From assembly GCA_947173495.1 (NCBI GenBank), contig CAMWFQ010000001.1, positions 248,001 through 312,000 on the forward strand: a stretch of DNA of 64,000 bases, given 5' to 3'. Made by a program: the position numbers and the translations under genes. Below are positions 17,254 to 26,368 of the stretch, piece after piece; within the stretch, counting starts at the first letter, position 1; each line of letters begins with the position of its first letter. The notes below the pieces were generated by a model. That model did not search any database. It saw only the letters and a program-made list of their open reading frames with translations, and was not told the origin of the DNA. Source of the DNA: an uncultured Lachnospiraceae bacterium (GTDB taxonomy: Bacteria > Bacillota > Clostridia > Lachnospirales > Lachnospiraceae).

Positions 17254-17545
17254 TCAAAGTGCCCTGATCCGTTCCGCCGGTATCCCCCTGGCCAGGAGAA
17301 CCTCCTGGTAGTCCTTTTCATCAATCTGCCGCAGAGCCGCCTGCACAGTGCCTGACAGCTCCTTTTCCTCTTCGTCCTGCACCTTGAATTCAATGATAAT
17401 GGCATTCAGCAAAGTGCCGCTTACCTTATCCGTACCTTTTTCTCCTGCCGCCGTTCGCGGCTCGAGCATCACATCATACCGGCCGAAGCCGCTCTCCCAC
17501 CACTGCTTTGTAAATTTCGTTTTATCGATATAAATATAGCTCTAT
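17254..17545 (-). pseudogene. Fragment of a PD-(D/E)XK nuclease family protein (DUF1703 type)
   Basis: The minus strand encodes an open fragment with SGFGRYDVMLEP, the nuclease core IIIEFKV, and ALRQIDEKDYQEVLLARGI. This is the C-terminal part of the large clostridial AAA-ATPase/PD-(D/E)XK family. The rest is missing: a TAG precedes the fragment near 17545, and a stop follows RIRAL where the usual KYGIAF end would begin. No start signal belongs to it. It is a decayed leftover between the sugar locus and the MFS gene. The 302-base stretch that follows (17546-17847) is AT-rich and I see no gene in it. Confidence 0.7.
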
Positions 17546-17847
17546 CTCCATGACAGCTCATCATTTCAAAAAATCCAACGAAATTCTGATTATCATAACA
17601 TTTTTTACACCGATAAAAAGCAAAGCATCAACAATTTATCTGTAAATTATCCTTCCTGCGCCTTTGACGGCAAAACAGACAAATATGATTTCCGTCCGGA
17701 TCAAGAGTACAAAAAAACACATCTATTTGAGTAAGAAAATACATTTCTCATCCGGAAATTTTATTATAGTATAATGCCCAAAGAAATTTCAGAGCAATGA
17801 TTCATCTCCGGGAAAGGTAAGGAACTGTTTGGTTCCAGGGTGTTACC

Positions 17848-19263
17848 ATGGAAAAACTGATGCTTGATATGCACTGGTTTTTAGGACGTTTTCGAAAGCT
17901 CTACTTTATGGCGCTGCCTGAGAATGAGGCGGATTATGAAAAAAGCCGCAGACGCTACATCGTGGGCGATGCGGCCGCACAGACCATTGCCCAGCTGGCA
18001 GGGGGAACCTTTCTGGTTTCCCTCATGCTCTCAGTGGGATTTTCAGATGCACAGGCGGGCGTTCTGACTTCCGCCGCCAGTCTGGCTGCCCTTTTTCAGC
18101 TCTTTACCATGAAACGGGTGAATCATCTGAAAAAACGCAAGCTTTTCATCTGTCTCATGACTGTTCAGAAGCTTTACCTAGCGTTCATTTTCTTTATTCC
18201 ATTACTTCCGGCATCCGGCAATGTCCGGCAGTTATTGGTGATGGTTGGTTTCTTCGTGGGTCAGGTATGCGCGCAGGTCGGAACGCCGGCCACTCAGGAC
18301 TGGATCGCTTCCCTGGTTCCTGCACGGCTGCGGGGAAATTATTTTTCCAGAAAAGATGCTGTCTGCGTTTTTGTCACGGTTACTATGATGCTTCTGTCGG
18401 GAATTTTGATGGACGCTACTGCCGGCGAGCGGCAGAATACGGGCTTTTTGCTGAACGGAAGTATGATTCTGATTCTGGTGATCTTAAACGCCTGGGCCTT
18501 CAGCTGTATGAAGGAGCCCCGTCAGGGCGAAATAACAGCCGAGGGAAAGGAAGTCCATGGAAAACTGAAATCAAAATATTCGAAAAAGGAGAGGGTACAT
18601 AACAGGAATCTTCTGGCGGAAATGAGAGACGCTTTTGGAAAAGACGACTTCCGGATGGCTTTTACTCTCACCCTCCTGTGGCAGACATCCTTCTACTGCG
18701 CTGCCCCCTTTAACGCCAGCTATCAGCTGGGAGAGCTGGGGATGCCCTTTGCCTTTATCATGGTCATCGGTTTTCTGGGGAATATGCTGCGTATCGCTAT
18801 CACCCCGCTTATGGGAAGACTGGGCGATCGGCACGGCATGGCATTCCTCTACAAATATTCATTGGGCGGGATTCTTTTGTACTTTGTCTTTTTTGCCCTG
18901 GCAACCCCTTCCAACGCTTATCCTATGGTGATTCTGGGAACCGTCTGCTCTGCGCTTGGCTGGAGCTTTGCGGGGATCGGTCTATTCGGCGTACAGCTTG
19001 AGCTTCTGGAGGAGGGAAAAAGAGACCTTCAGCTCTCTATTTTGTCCGCCCTTTCCGGCGTCTACGGATTTCTGGTCTCCTTTGCCGCAGGATGCCTTCT
19101 GGACTTTCTCCAGAGGGTTTTGATCCTGCTGCCGGGAAAGAGACTCTATGCCCAGCAGTTTACCAATATGCTCGGGGCATGGTTTCTGCTGATTACGATT
19201 CTTTATCTGAAATTTAAGGTACAGAAGAGGGAGCGGCAGTCCTCTGCCCATACATCCTGCTGA
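17848..19263 (+). CDS. Major facilitator superfamily transporter
   Basis: A 471-residue inner-membrane protein with about twelve hydrophobic segments, a loop-2 type sequence around KRVNHLKKRKLF, and a hydrophilic central loop (about 220-255) between the two six-helix halves. Motifs such as GQVCAQVGTPATQDWIASLVP resemble uncharacterised clostridial MFS permeases; the substrate cannot be told. The ATG at 17848 follows AGGGTG and a small GGAAC/GTTCC inverted repeat. It stands alone, with non-coding DNA on both sides. Confidence 0.85.
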   Translation: MEKLMLDMHWFLGRFRKLYFMALPENEADYEKSRRRYIVGDAAAQTIAQLAGGTFLVSLMLSVGFSDAQAGVLTSAASLAALFQLFTMKRVNHLKKRKLFICLMTVQKLYLAFIFFIPLLPASGNVRQLLVMVGFFVGQVCAQVGTPATQDWIASLVPARLRGNYFSRKDAVCVFVTVTMMLLSGILMDATAGERQNTGFLLNGSMILILVILNAWAFSCMKEPRQGEITAEGKEVHGKLKSKYSKKERVHNRNLLAEMRDAFGKDDFRMAFTLTLLWQTSFYCAAPFNASYQLGELGMPFAFIMVIGFLGNMLRIAITPLMGRLGDRHGMAFLYKYSLGGILLYFVFFALATPSNAYPMVILGTVCSALGWSFAGIGLFGVQLELLEEGKRDLQLSILSALSGVYGFLVSFAAGCLLDFLQRVLILLPGKRLYAQQFTNMLGAWFLLITILYLKFKVQKRERQSSAHTSC

Positions 19264-19372
19264 TCAGTCCTTGAGCTTGGTACCGTAGTACCACACTTCT
19301 CATTCACACCCAATGTGTAATTTATTGTAAAATCACAACTTCATATCATCTCATAAAGCAAGTTTTTATTCA

Positions 19373-19422
19373 TTGACATTTCTATGAGACTGTAGTAGTC
19401 TATAACAGGGACTACTGCAGTC
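19373..19422 (+). promoter_or_regulatory. BlaI/MecI-type promoter-operator region
   Basis: TTGACA (19373-19378) is followed by two 13-bp near-palindromes, GACTGTAGTAGTC (19388-19400) and GACTACTGCAGTC (19410-19422), which differ at one position when one is reversed. They resemble the GTAGT-type dyads bound by BlaI/MecI/CopY repressors and lie 25 bases before the BlaI-like gene, which fits autorepression. Confidence 0.75.
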
Positions 19423-19446
19423 TTATCTAAAAGGAGTGTATATTAC

Positions 19447-19815
19447 ATGGATAAAAAAACTGTAAAACTTTTCGATTCCGAATTAAAAGTTATGGACATT
19501 CTTTGGAAAGAGGGTGATGTATCGGCCAGGCATGTTGCAGACGTTCTTACAAAAGAGTTGGGCTGGAATAAAAACACTACCTATACGCTTATCAAGCGTT
19601 GTATAAAAAAGGGGGCTATTGAACGTTCCGAACCTGCTTTTATATGTCATGCGCTTATTCCCAAAGAAGAAGTACAGGAAGCCGAAACGAATGAACTGAT
19701 TAACAAAATTTATGATGGTTCTGTGGACAAGTTGTTTGCCGCACTTTTGAGCAGGAAAAAACTTTCTGCTGAAGAGATTGAAAAGCTGAAAAAAATTGTT
19801 GCTGGTTTGGAATGA
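19447..19815 (+). CDS. BlaI/MecI/CopY-family transcriptional repressor
   Basis: A 122-residue winged-helix repressor: FDSELKVMDILWKEGDVSAR, then DVLTKELGWNKNTTYTLIKR as recognition helix, and a C-terminal helical dimerisation region ending KLKKIVAGLE. In this family the repressor is cleaved after a membrane partner senses a signal such as a beta-lactam. The partner gene follows 10 bases downstream, and paired operators lie in the promoter. AAGGAG precedes the start. Confidence 0.92.
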   Translation: MDKKTVKLFDSELKVMDILWKEGDVSARHVADVLTKELGWNKNTTYTLIKRCIKKGAIERSEPAFICHALIPKEEVQEAETNELINKIYDGSVDKLFAALLSRKKLSAEEIEKLKKIVAGLE

Positions 19816-19825
19816 GGTGAAAAGC

Positions 19826-21424
19826 ATGACTTTGCTGGAAGTGAGCTTTTTTGGAGCTGTTTTTATTATAGCGGTGGTAATGATTCGGGCAATAGCAATA
19901 AATCGTCTGCCTAAAAAAACGTTCCTTGTTCTGTGGGAAATGGTGCTTTTGCGGTTGGTTCTTCCATTTACGATTCCGTCTGCGTTTAGTATATATACGC
20001 TTATTAACCGCACTATATCTACGCCCACATTTTTTGAAGCAGAAACAGACCATGTTACTTCTTTCGTATCACGGGAATATTTTGTGATGATACAGGGCAT
20101 GGAGCAGCCAGTAACAGATATCCCGATTGTTTCTGTCCGGTCTGTTGTCTGGTGTATCGGAATGATCCTTTTGGCCGGATTTTTCATGATATCTTATTTA
20201 CGCTGCCGGATTGAGTTTCGGGCAGCTTTACCAGTTGGTAATGCCTATGTAGAACAATGGATAGAAGAATGCCCTCTGAAACGGCGAATTTCGATTAAAC
20301 AATCGGACAGAATTTCCACGCCGCTGACGTATGGCGTTTTACACCCGGTTATTTTAATGCCAAAGCAAACGGACTGGAAGAATATAAACCAATTACAATA
20401 TATTTTCTCACATGAATATGTGCATATTTATCGTTTTGATACCATTGCAAAGCTGATTGCTGCCTATGCCCTTTGTATTCATTGGTTCAATCCTTTGGTT
20501 TGGGTAATGTACATTCTTTTTAACCGGGATATTGAACTGGCATGTGATGAAAGTGTAATAAGACAATTTGGCGATCAATCCAAATCTGCCTATTCGTTCA
20601 TGCTGATCAGTATGGAAGCAAAGAAAAGCGGTCTGTCACCGCTTTGTAATAATTTCAGCAAAAATGCCATTGAGGAAAGGATTACCGCAATTATGAACAC
20701 GAAGCGAACGACAATTATTACGCTTTTATCTGCCTGCCTTGTCGTACTTGTCACCGTCAGTTTGTTTGCTACGTCTGCAATAGCTTCCACTGATAGCAGG
20801 ATAAGCGATACGCCTGCCAGCAATGACCCGGAGCCAAACACAAGTGCTATTGATGCAGAATCGAGCAGAGAAGATTTATCTTCCCTACTCGCTGCGCGGG
20901 GCACTTCATTGTGCACCCCTGCGCATAAAAAAGGCGATATGACAATTATCCATGAAAGCGCAGATATTCTCCGTTACGAAAATGGCGCACCTTATATCCA
21001 CGATATCCTTACAAACAAGACCGCCAGCACCATTGTGGAAACCCAATATTGTATGTTGGCTTATAACGAAAACGGTACGCCGCTAAAGCTATATTGGAAT
21101 TTCATTGACAGCAGTACGGAAAGCCGCTTTGAAAATATTGTTCGGACAAAGACAAACCTCTTACCCAATCAAACGGAAAGATACCATGGCGGCTGGTCAC
21201 TATATGATGGTGAAATCATGGCGGATTTTCCGAACGCCCAGAATGGCGAAGCGAATCAGGTTGCCTATTCATTGCTTTGCTTAGAGCAGGTTGTTTTTGA
21301 AGATGGGACAGTCTGGAATAACCCCAATTATGAAAACTGGTTTAAGACATATGCGGGAAAAGAAATAGCGGTAGATGTATTACAAAATTATTATCCATAT
21401 GAATATGAGATAGAAGCGGACTGA
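19826..21424 (+). CDS. BlaR1/MecR1-type M56 membrane metallopeptidase, non-penicillin-binding sensor
   Basis: A 532-residue sensor protease. Four or so membrane segments flank the cytosolic zinc peptidase with HEYVH at residues 196-200 and ELACDE further on (third ligand), as in the M56 family. A last membrane helix (about 290-315) leads to an extracellular domain of about 210 residues. This is not the class D beta-lactamase-like sensor of BlaR1; it resembles the small extracellular domain seen in clostridial M56 proteins (GGWSLYD and VVFEDGTVWNNPNYENW). The signal sensed is therefore unknown. ATG 19826 has GAGGTG upstream. It probably inactivates the BlaI-like repressor when triggered. Confidence 0.85.
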   Translation: MTLLEVSFFGAVFIIAVVMIRAIAINRLPKKTFLVLWEMVLLRLVLPFTIPSAFSIYTLINRTISTPTFFEAETDHVTSFVSREYFVMIQGMEQPVTDIPIVSVRSVVWCIGMILLAGFFMISYLRCRIEFRAALPVGNAYVEQWIEECPLKRRISIKQSDRISTPLTYGVLHPVILMPKQTDWKNINQLQYIFSHEYVHIYRFDTIAKLIAAYALCIHWFNPLVWVMYILFNRDIELACDESVIRQFGDQSKSAYSFMLISMEAKKSGLSPLCNNFSKNAIEERITAIMNTKRTTIITLLSACLVVLVTVSLFATSAIASTDSRISDTPASNDPEPNTSAIDAESSREDLSSLLAARGTSLCTPAHKKGDMTIIHESADILRYENGAPYIHDILTNKTASTIVETQYCMLAYNENGTPLKLYWNFIDSSTESRFENIVRTKTNLLPNQTERYHGGWSLYDGEIMADFPNAQNGEANQVAYSLLCLEQVVFEDGTVWNNPNYENWFKTYAGKEIAVDVLQNYYPYEYEIEAD

Positions 21425-21570
21425 AAACAGTAACCGTAAACCCGGCAGTCCCTGCGAAAATTGCCAGTCGCAATTAACATTCCAATGAGAGATATTATAT
21501 GCCCGGCTATTGAATTCAGGCAGTTGGGGTGGTATAGGATAGACAAAAATAAAGAAAAGGAGATGATTTG

Positions 21571-22359
21571 ATGGAGATACCTGACAATATCCAAAAACTG
21601 ATAGATGGGAAACCCTATACATCTGATGCTATCGGCATGTCCGGCTCTAAGATAATGATTTTTGATAACAGCGTTCTTAAGATTGTAAAAAAGCAGATAG
21701 AAAATGAAGATGCTGTTGTAGAAATGATGCACTGGCTTGACGGAAAGATACCGGCTCCTAAGGTGATTGCCTGCGAAAAGGATGATGAATATCAATATCT
21801 TCTCATGAGTAAGGTGGCGGGAAAAATGTCCTGTGATGAATATTATATGGAGCATCCGAAGGAACTGCTTGATCTGCTTGCAAAAGCGTTGAAGATGCTT
21901 TGGAGTGTAGATATTTCTGATTGCCCGCGCAACAGGAATATGGATGTTGAACTTGAAGAGGCGAAATACCGTGTGGAAAACAATCTGGTAGATATGGATA
22001 ACGTGGAGCCGGCTACCTTTGGCGAGGGAGGTTTTGAGAGTCCGCAGGCGCTGCTTAAGTGGCTGGAAAGCAACAGGCCGGATTACGAACCGGTATTATC
22101 TCATGGTGATTTCTGTCTGCCAAACGTATTCATGGAGGCTGGGCGGATAAGCGGGTTTATCGACCTGGGCGATGCAGGTGTCGGCGATAAATGGAGAGAT
22201 ATTGCGCTGTGTTATCGCAGCCTGAAGCATAATTTTGACGGAAGCTTCGGCGGTAAGGTTTATCCGGACTTTAACCCGGATATGCTTTTTGAAGCGCTTG
22301 GCATTGAGCCGAATTATAATAAGCTGCAATACTACATATTGCTTGATGAGTTATTTTGA
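21571..22359 (+). CDS. Aminoglycoside 3'-phosphotransferase-like kinase
   Basis: A 262-residue protein of the APH/choline kinase fold. It has the catalytic loop LSHGDFCLPNVF, the metal-binding Asp in FIDLGDAGVGDKWRDIA, and the C-terminal family segment DLALCYRSL-like ALCYRSLKHNF. APH(3') enzymes inactivate kanamycin and neomycin; whether this divergent homologue confers resistance is not shown. ATG 21571 follows AAGGAG by 8 bases; TTG 21568 is an alternative. It lies 146 bases after the M56 protease gene and 30 bases before a P-loop kinase-like gene in a recently acquired-looking stretch. Confidence 0.85.
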   Translation: MEIPDNIQKLIDGKPYTSDAIGMSGSKIMIFDNSVLKIVKKQIENEDAVVEMMHWLDGKIPAPKVIACEKDDEYQYLLMSKVAGKMSCDEYYMEHPKELLDLLAKALKMLWSVDISDCPRNRNMDVELEEAKYRVENNLVDMDNVEPATFGEGGFESPQALLKWLESNRPDYEPVLSHGDFCLPNVFMEAGRISGFIDLGDAGVGDKWRDIALCYRSLKHNFDGSFGGKVYPDFNPDMLFEALGIEPNYNKLQYYILLDELF

Positions 22360-22389
22360 ACAGATTCTGATACATGGGAGACATATGGA

Positions 22390-23166
22390 ATGAATTATTT
22401 TATAGAAGGATTGCAGGGAAGCGGCAAGAGTACCCTTGTCAAAAAACTGTCTGAAAAGCATCCTGAGTATAAGGCTGTTCATGAGGGTGATTATTCACCG
22501 GTTGAACTTGCCTGGTGTGCGTATGTGAGCAAAGAGGAATACAGGGATATCCTTGACAAATACAATGGAATACAGCGAGAGATAGCAGAAAAAAGCCATG
22601 AGGATGGAGACCGCATGGTTATCTGCTATACGCAGATCATCACGGATATCACCGGATTTCATAAGGATTTGGAGCAGCATGAGATTTACAATAACCGCCT
22701 GTCTCCGGAAGCCTTCAGGAAAGTTATATTGGAGCGCTATTCTAAATGGAATACCGACGGAAACATATTTGAATGCTCTCTTTTCCAGAACATAGTGGAA
22801 GATATGATTCTGTTTCAGAATGCATCTGATCAGGAAATCATCGATTTTTACAAAGAGGTCAGAGGTTTGCTAAGCGGCAGGGATTATCGGATTCTGTATC
22901 TTTTGACAGAGGATATCCCTTCAAATATCAATGTGATCAGAAAAGAGAGAGCTGACGACCAGGGGAAGGAATTGTGGTTTCCTTTGATGCTCAGGTATTT
23001 CGACGAATCTCCGTATGCAAAGAAAAACGGGCTGTCCGGGGAGAAAGCCATGCTTTCTCATTTCAGGCGAAGACAGGAATTAGAGATTACGATTTGTAAG
23101 GAAGTCTTTTCTGACAGATATACTGTATTAAAGTCAAAGAATTATAGGGATGAAGATATCCGTTGA
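22390..23166 (+). CDS. P-loop NTPase, nucleotide/small-molecule kinase-like
   Basis: A 258-residue protein starting MNYFIEGLQGSGKSTLVKKL, a clear Walker A motif at residues 7-15, with the deoxynucleoside-kinase-like EGDYSPVE and later SLFQNIVEDM and an arginine-rich lid-like region (RKERADDQ). It resembles uncharacterised clostridial kinase-fold proteins. The substrate is unknown. It begins 30 bases after the APH-like gene and is probably co-transcribed with it. Confidence 0.7.
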   Translation: MNYFIEGLQGSGKSTLVKKLSEKHPEYKAVHEGDYSPVELAWCAYVSKEEYRDILDKYNGIQREIAEKSHEDGDRMVICYTQIITDITGFHKDLEQHEIYNNRLSPEAFRKVILERYSKWNTDGNIFECSLFQNIVEDMILFQNASDQEIIDFYKEVRGLLSGRDYRILYLLTEDIPSNINVIRKERADDQGKELWFPLMLRYFDESPYAKKNGLSGEKAMLSHFRRRQELEITICKEVFSDRYTVLKSKNYRDEDIR

Positions 23167-23182
23167 CTACGGAGGTATATTG

Positions 23183-23301
23183 GTGACACTGAGAGATTAC
23201 AAAAAGGAAGATACACCAATTATAGCCGGATAGCTTCATTCAAAGGAAAGGGATACGGAAAAGAATTGCTCCGGCTCGGAATAGAGTATGTAAGGATGTA
23301 G
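23183..23301 (+). pseudogene. GNAT acetyltransferase relic with internal deletion
   Basis: After GGAGG, a GTG start gives VTLRDYKKEDTPIIAG, a typical GNAT N-terminus, then a stop. In the next frame GKGYGKELLRLGIEYVRM, the acetyl-CoA-binding segment, follows at once. The middle of the gene and the C-terminus are missing, so only two joined ends remain. The relic abuts the IS110 remnant. Confidence 0.7.
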
Positions 23302-23330
23302 CGCTCCGGATCCCCTGCCGCGAAATAATC

Positions 23331-23622
23331 ATCTGTCTTTGCCTTTCTAAGATCTCCGCTGCGGTATAACTTCATTAAGTATGGATTAATGACAGCTACA
23401 AACAATCCTCTTTCCTGTAAATATGTAAGGACTGGAAGATGATGCCAGTTGCTCCCATAACACTTTTACTTCATCATCAAACCTTAGAAGCATGGCGGCA
23501 AGTTCACTCAAATCTTTTTCTACATGGGAGATACCAAACGGTTTGCTGACAATTTCTCCGTAAGGTTTCTGTATACATACCGTACTTTTCCCTTTTGCCA
23601 CATCAATTCCTACACTGATCAT
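23331..23622 (-). mobile_element. IS110-family transposase remnant, frameshifted and truncated
   Basis: Minus-strand ATG 23622 (AGGAGG upstream) gives MISVGIDVAKGKSTVCI, the DEDD-type N-terminus of IS110 transposases. Around 23430-23460 indels break the frame, and the protein continues in another frame as GLFVAVINPYLMKLYRSGDL up to KAKTD at 23331, after which similarity ends. The C-terminal Ser domain is missing, so the element is dead. The 472 bases upstream (23677-24148) hold no gene that I can see; their first part corresponds to the transposase-proximal end where IS110 elements carry their bridge RNA. Confidence 0.75.
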
Positions 23623-24148
23623 AATAACCTCCTGCTTTGTTAAATTCTCATTAGCAATCAGTAAAACCATCCACACTTATTACGATTCAGTTTAGTTCGT
23701 TACACGAAAGCTCTCATAGAGTATCAACCTGCCTAAGCGAACATTTATAATAAGGAGTTGGCTGACGGTTTTATTGACGGATGTTAGAAATCCAAAAAAG
23801 CCCATGCCATACCAACTGCTTCCCTTATTATAATAAAATAAGTGCAGATGTCAGAGTTAATTACTCTCTAACTACTACACTTTTATGGTACTAAAAATGT
23901 CCTGCTATTAACAGAACTGGTTCTTTCTCATGTTGGGATATGCGGTCAGATTTAGTTTTGCTGGAGCTTTAAATTTTTCGCGAAACTGAAACACTGACAA
24001 AAACAAAATATCCAAAGCTAAGAAAGAACCACAGAACTTTTATAACCCTCTTCTTATATCCTTGTGCAGGACAATATATGGCCATATCTTTGTTTTTGTT
24101 ACAAATTGGCGCCCCCTTTGCCAGCAGATAAAACTTTATACAAGATTA

Positions 24149-25150
24149 TCAATAATCCAATTTAACATTTTCATACCACTCTTTTGCTCTATCATAATAA
24201 TCTGTAATATCTTTAATTTCATCTCTTTTTATCTCAAGTGACCATTTTTCGTTTTTAGATGAGAATTCAAAAAACTTAATTGCATTGTCATAATAAAATG
24301 AAGCCGCAGGATTCTTGTTCATTTTATTAATACAATTTTTCAAAGAATATTTATTGAAATCCGGAGACTCCCGCCAATATCTAGCCCAATCAAGCATCAT
24401 AGGACTAAGATACTTACAGTTCTTGCTCTCCTTCTCGTCCTTAATATGGGCTAAATAAGGTATAAAATAGTCATTATAGACTGGATGTGAATTATTAAAG
24501 CTTTTTCCAAAAGCAATTCCTAATGCATTTTGTGCGGTTTCACCTTTTGCTACTTCCACCAATGGTTCGCCTAAGTATATTGATTTATCCTGATTCATTA
24601 TTGCCAATCCAGTACCAATACAACCACGCAACGGAATACCATCAACAATAGCTTGGCAAAAGAAATCCATGCATGTCTGTAAAAAAGATAAATAAATCGG
24701 ATGTTTCTCATATACAATAGGATAATGGCGTGTTCCGATTTCGCCTAATAATAAGGGATATGGTTCTTCTTTAGTGTCAGCTAACCAAAATCCCGGCTTA
24801 TGCAAACAATAATTCACATAAATCAAAAAAGTATCACTAAAATGACAAACATTAATAAAACCATTTGCATTAGCCACATATCCTACATGTCTCCAATCTT
24901 CTGAAATTCGTATGGGCACAACACTTCCGGCTAAATTATCATTTTCTGGTAATATTGATGCTTGCTTATGTACCAAATCGAGTAATTTTTCATATAGTTC
25001 TAAAATTGCTTTATTTCCATGATTTTCAACATAATTTGAAAACCCTAAAATATCAAAAAGAGCAATAGAATAAACCTGTTCTTCATTGCTTATTTTTTTC
25101 AAATATTCTTTAACTTCAGCTTCCGAAGTAAGTGCCTGTTCATTTTTCAT
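24149..25150 (-). CDS. Class III nucleotidyl cyclase-like protein, possible defence signalling enzyme
   Basis: A 333-residue soluble protein with a cyclase-homology-like core: FDILGFSNY with Asp 33, CHFSDTFLIY with Asp 106, and IPLRGCIGTGLAI (about 172-184). In class III adenylate/guanylate cyclases two Asp residues at such places bind the catalytic metals. The 73-residue spacing between them is longer than usual, and no further catalytic residues can be assigned, so activity is uncertain. The same FDILGF/FSD/RG pattern occurs in many uncharacterised bacterial proteins. AAGGAG sits 5 bases before the ATG. It follows a PD-(D/E)XK nuclease gene by 18 bases on the same strand, in AT-rich DNA beside IS110 and toxin-antitoxin genes, which suggests a two-gene immune module. 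Confidence 0.55.
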   Translation of the reverse strand: MKNEQALTSEAEVKEYLKKISNEEQVYSIALFDILGFSNYVENHGNKAILELYEKLLDLVHKQASILPENDNLAGSVVPIRISEDWRHVGYVANANGFINVCHFSDTFLIYVNYCLHKPGFWLADTKEEPYPLLLGEIGTRHYPIVYEKHPIYLSFLQTCMDFFCQAIVDGIPLRGCIGTGLAIMNQDKSIYLGEPLVEVAKGETAQNALGIAFGKSFNNSHPVYNDYFIPYLAHIKDEKESKNCKYLSPMMLDWARYWRESPDFNKYSLKNCINKMNKNPAASFYYDNAIKFFEFSSKNEKWSLEIKRDEIKDITDYYDRAKEWYENVKLDY

Positions 25151-25168
25151 AGTGTCTCCTTACTAATT

Positions 25169-25930
25169 TTACATATCAGGCTTAATAATTATTGTTGCAA
25201 ATCCCTCATGCTGATTATTCAAATCTGCCATCAAACCACTAGGATTGCCAATGCGTCCCTCTACATCATAAACAAAGCAAATAAGTCTTTTGCAATCTGG
25301 ATGCACCTTATATCTAGCCACATCAATAATAAGTTGATCTCCTAATTCCTTATCAGACAACCCTAATCTTGTTTTCTTTACTTCAATAACCACTCTTTCA
25401 TTTTTCAGAAGAAAATCCATTCTTGAAGATTTACCTGCATAAGAAGGTGTCCATTCTTCCGCTCTTACATCATCAAAATAAAGCAGTAATAACGCATGGA
25501 GCAAGTCTTGAACATCATATTCATCTTCAATTTTTAAGGTTTCCCTATTTTCATATCTGCACCGCAATTGTCTTGCTACCTTATAAAAATGAGAGAAAAT
25601 AACATTTAAGGCATCATCTATGTCAACTTTATTTTTTTGTTCAAATGTAATAAAATCTTTATTTATGTATTCTTTTACGTTTTCTATAATTTTTACACAA
25701 GTAGACGCTTCATAATAATAATTGCGATGAGATTTTTGCAATCCTTTTACAAACTCATTATCATCTTCCAAAAATAGTTTCAAAAACGCTATTGCCTTCG
25801 CTAGCCAACTATTATACATAGCACTATCTACATATGTTCCGCCCAGCTCACTATTTCGCATTGTTTTCAATACATTATTTCCGTCTTGAATTAAAGTTTC
25901 AATCCCTTGTAAAGCCCTCTCTTTATTCAT
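25169..25930 (-). CDS. PD-(D/E)XK nuclease domain protein, possible effector
   Basis: A 253-residue protein. The N-terminal ~130 residues are helical, and the C-terminal part is a restriction-endonuclease-like fold: YDVQDLLHALLLLYFDDV, then RMDFLLKNERVVIEVKKT with Asp 172, Glu 183 and Lys 185 forming the PD-(D/E)XK triad, then DQLIIDVARYKVHPDCK and a FVYDVEGRIGNP strand. This domain recurs in predicted prophage and defence proteins. It is the first gene of a two-gene operon with the cyclase-like protein, 18 bases apart, and may be the nucleic-acid-cutting output. Target and trigger are unknown. Confidence 0.7.
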   Translation of the reverse strand: MNKERALQGIETLIQDGNNVLKTMRNSELGGTYVDSAMYNSWLAKAIAFLKLFLEDDNEFVKGLQKSHRNYYYEASTCVKIIENVKEYINKDFITFEQKNKVDIDDALNVIFSHFYKVARQLRCRYENRETLKIEDEYDVQDLLHALLLLYFDDVRAEEWTPSYAGKSSRMDFLLKNERVVIEVKKTRLGLSDKELGDQLIIDVARYKVHPDCKRLICFVYDVEGRIGNPSGLMADLNNQHEGFATIIIKPDM

Positions 25931-26038
25931 TGTTGTTTACCGCCTTTATTTTTGTAAAAATAATTTTTCCTTTTTATCATCTTAAGACATTATATTGAAA
26001 TCATAACCAACAATCAGCCTTCATTGTATCAATTATTA

Positions 26039-26368
26039 CTACACCATATTATCCCGATTCTGTCTATTATAAAGAAACCTTCTAACCTCCATAACCAAAT
26101 TATGCGGATCATCATCAATTACCACATAGTAAATTATATAATTATCCACATAAATACGATAATAAGAATATCTACGCTCTCGGGCAGAATGATATGGTTC
26201 AAAAGATTCAGCCACTGGAAGTCTCTCCATAATAGCAGACTCTACCTTATCCAATAAATCATTTGCTGCTTTTGGATTCTTCAGTTTCTCTGCAATATAG
26301 GTTACTTTTTCATCAAGATCCTCATAAAAAAGTGGCAGATAGCTCAATCTGTACTTTTTACTGAACAT
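26039..26368 (-). CDS. RelE/ParE-family toxin
   Basis: A 109-residue type II toxin of the RelE/ParE superfamily. It has the N-terminal LSYLPLFYEDLDEKVTYIAE helix hairpin and the C-terminal strands YRIYVDNYIIYYVV and VMEVRRFLYNRQN. RelE members cut mRNA at the ribosome and ParE members poison gyrase; which one applies is not clear. Its start overlaps the antitoxin end by 11 bases, the usual coupled arrangement. Confidence 0.88.
   Translation of the reverse strand: MFSKKYRLSYLPLFYEDLDEKVTYIAEKLKNPKAANDLLDKVESAIMERLPVAESFEPYHSARERRYSYYRIYVDNYIIYYVVIDDDPHNLVMEVRRFLYNRQNRDNMV

Noticed and set aside
23331..23622. Active IS110 insertion sequence
   Set aside because: Frameshifted, lacks the C-terminal serine domain, and ends are not identifiable.
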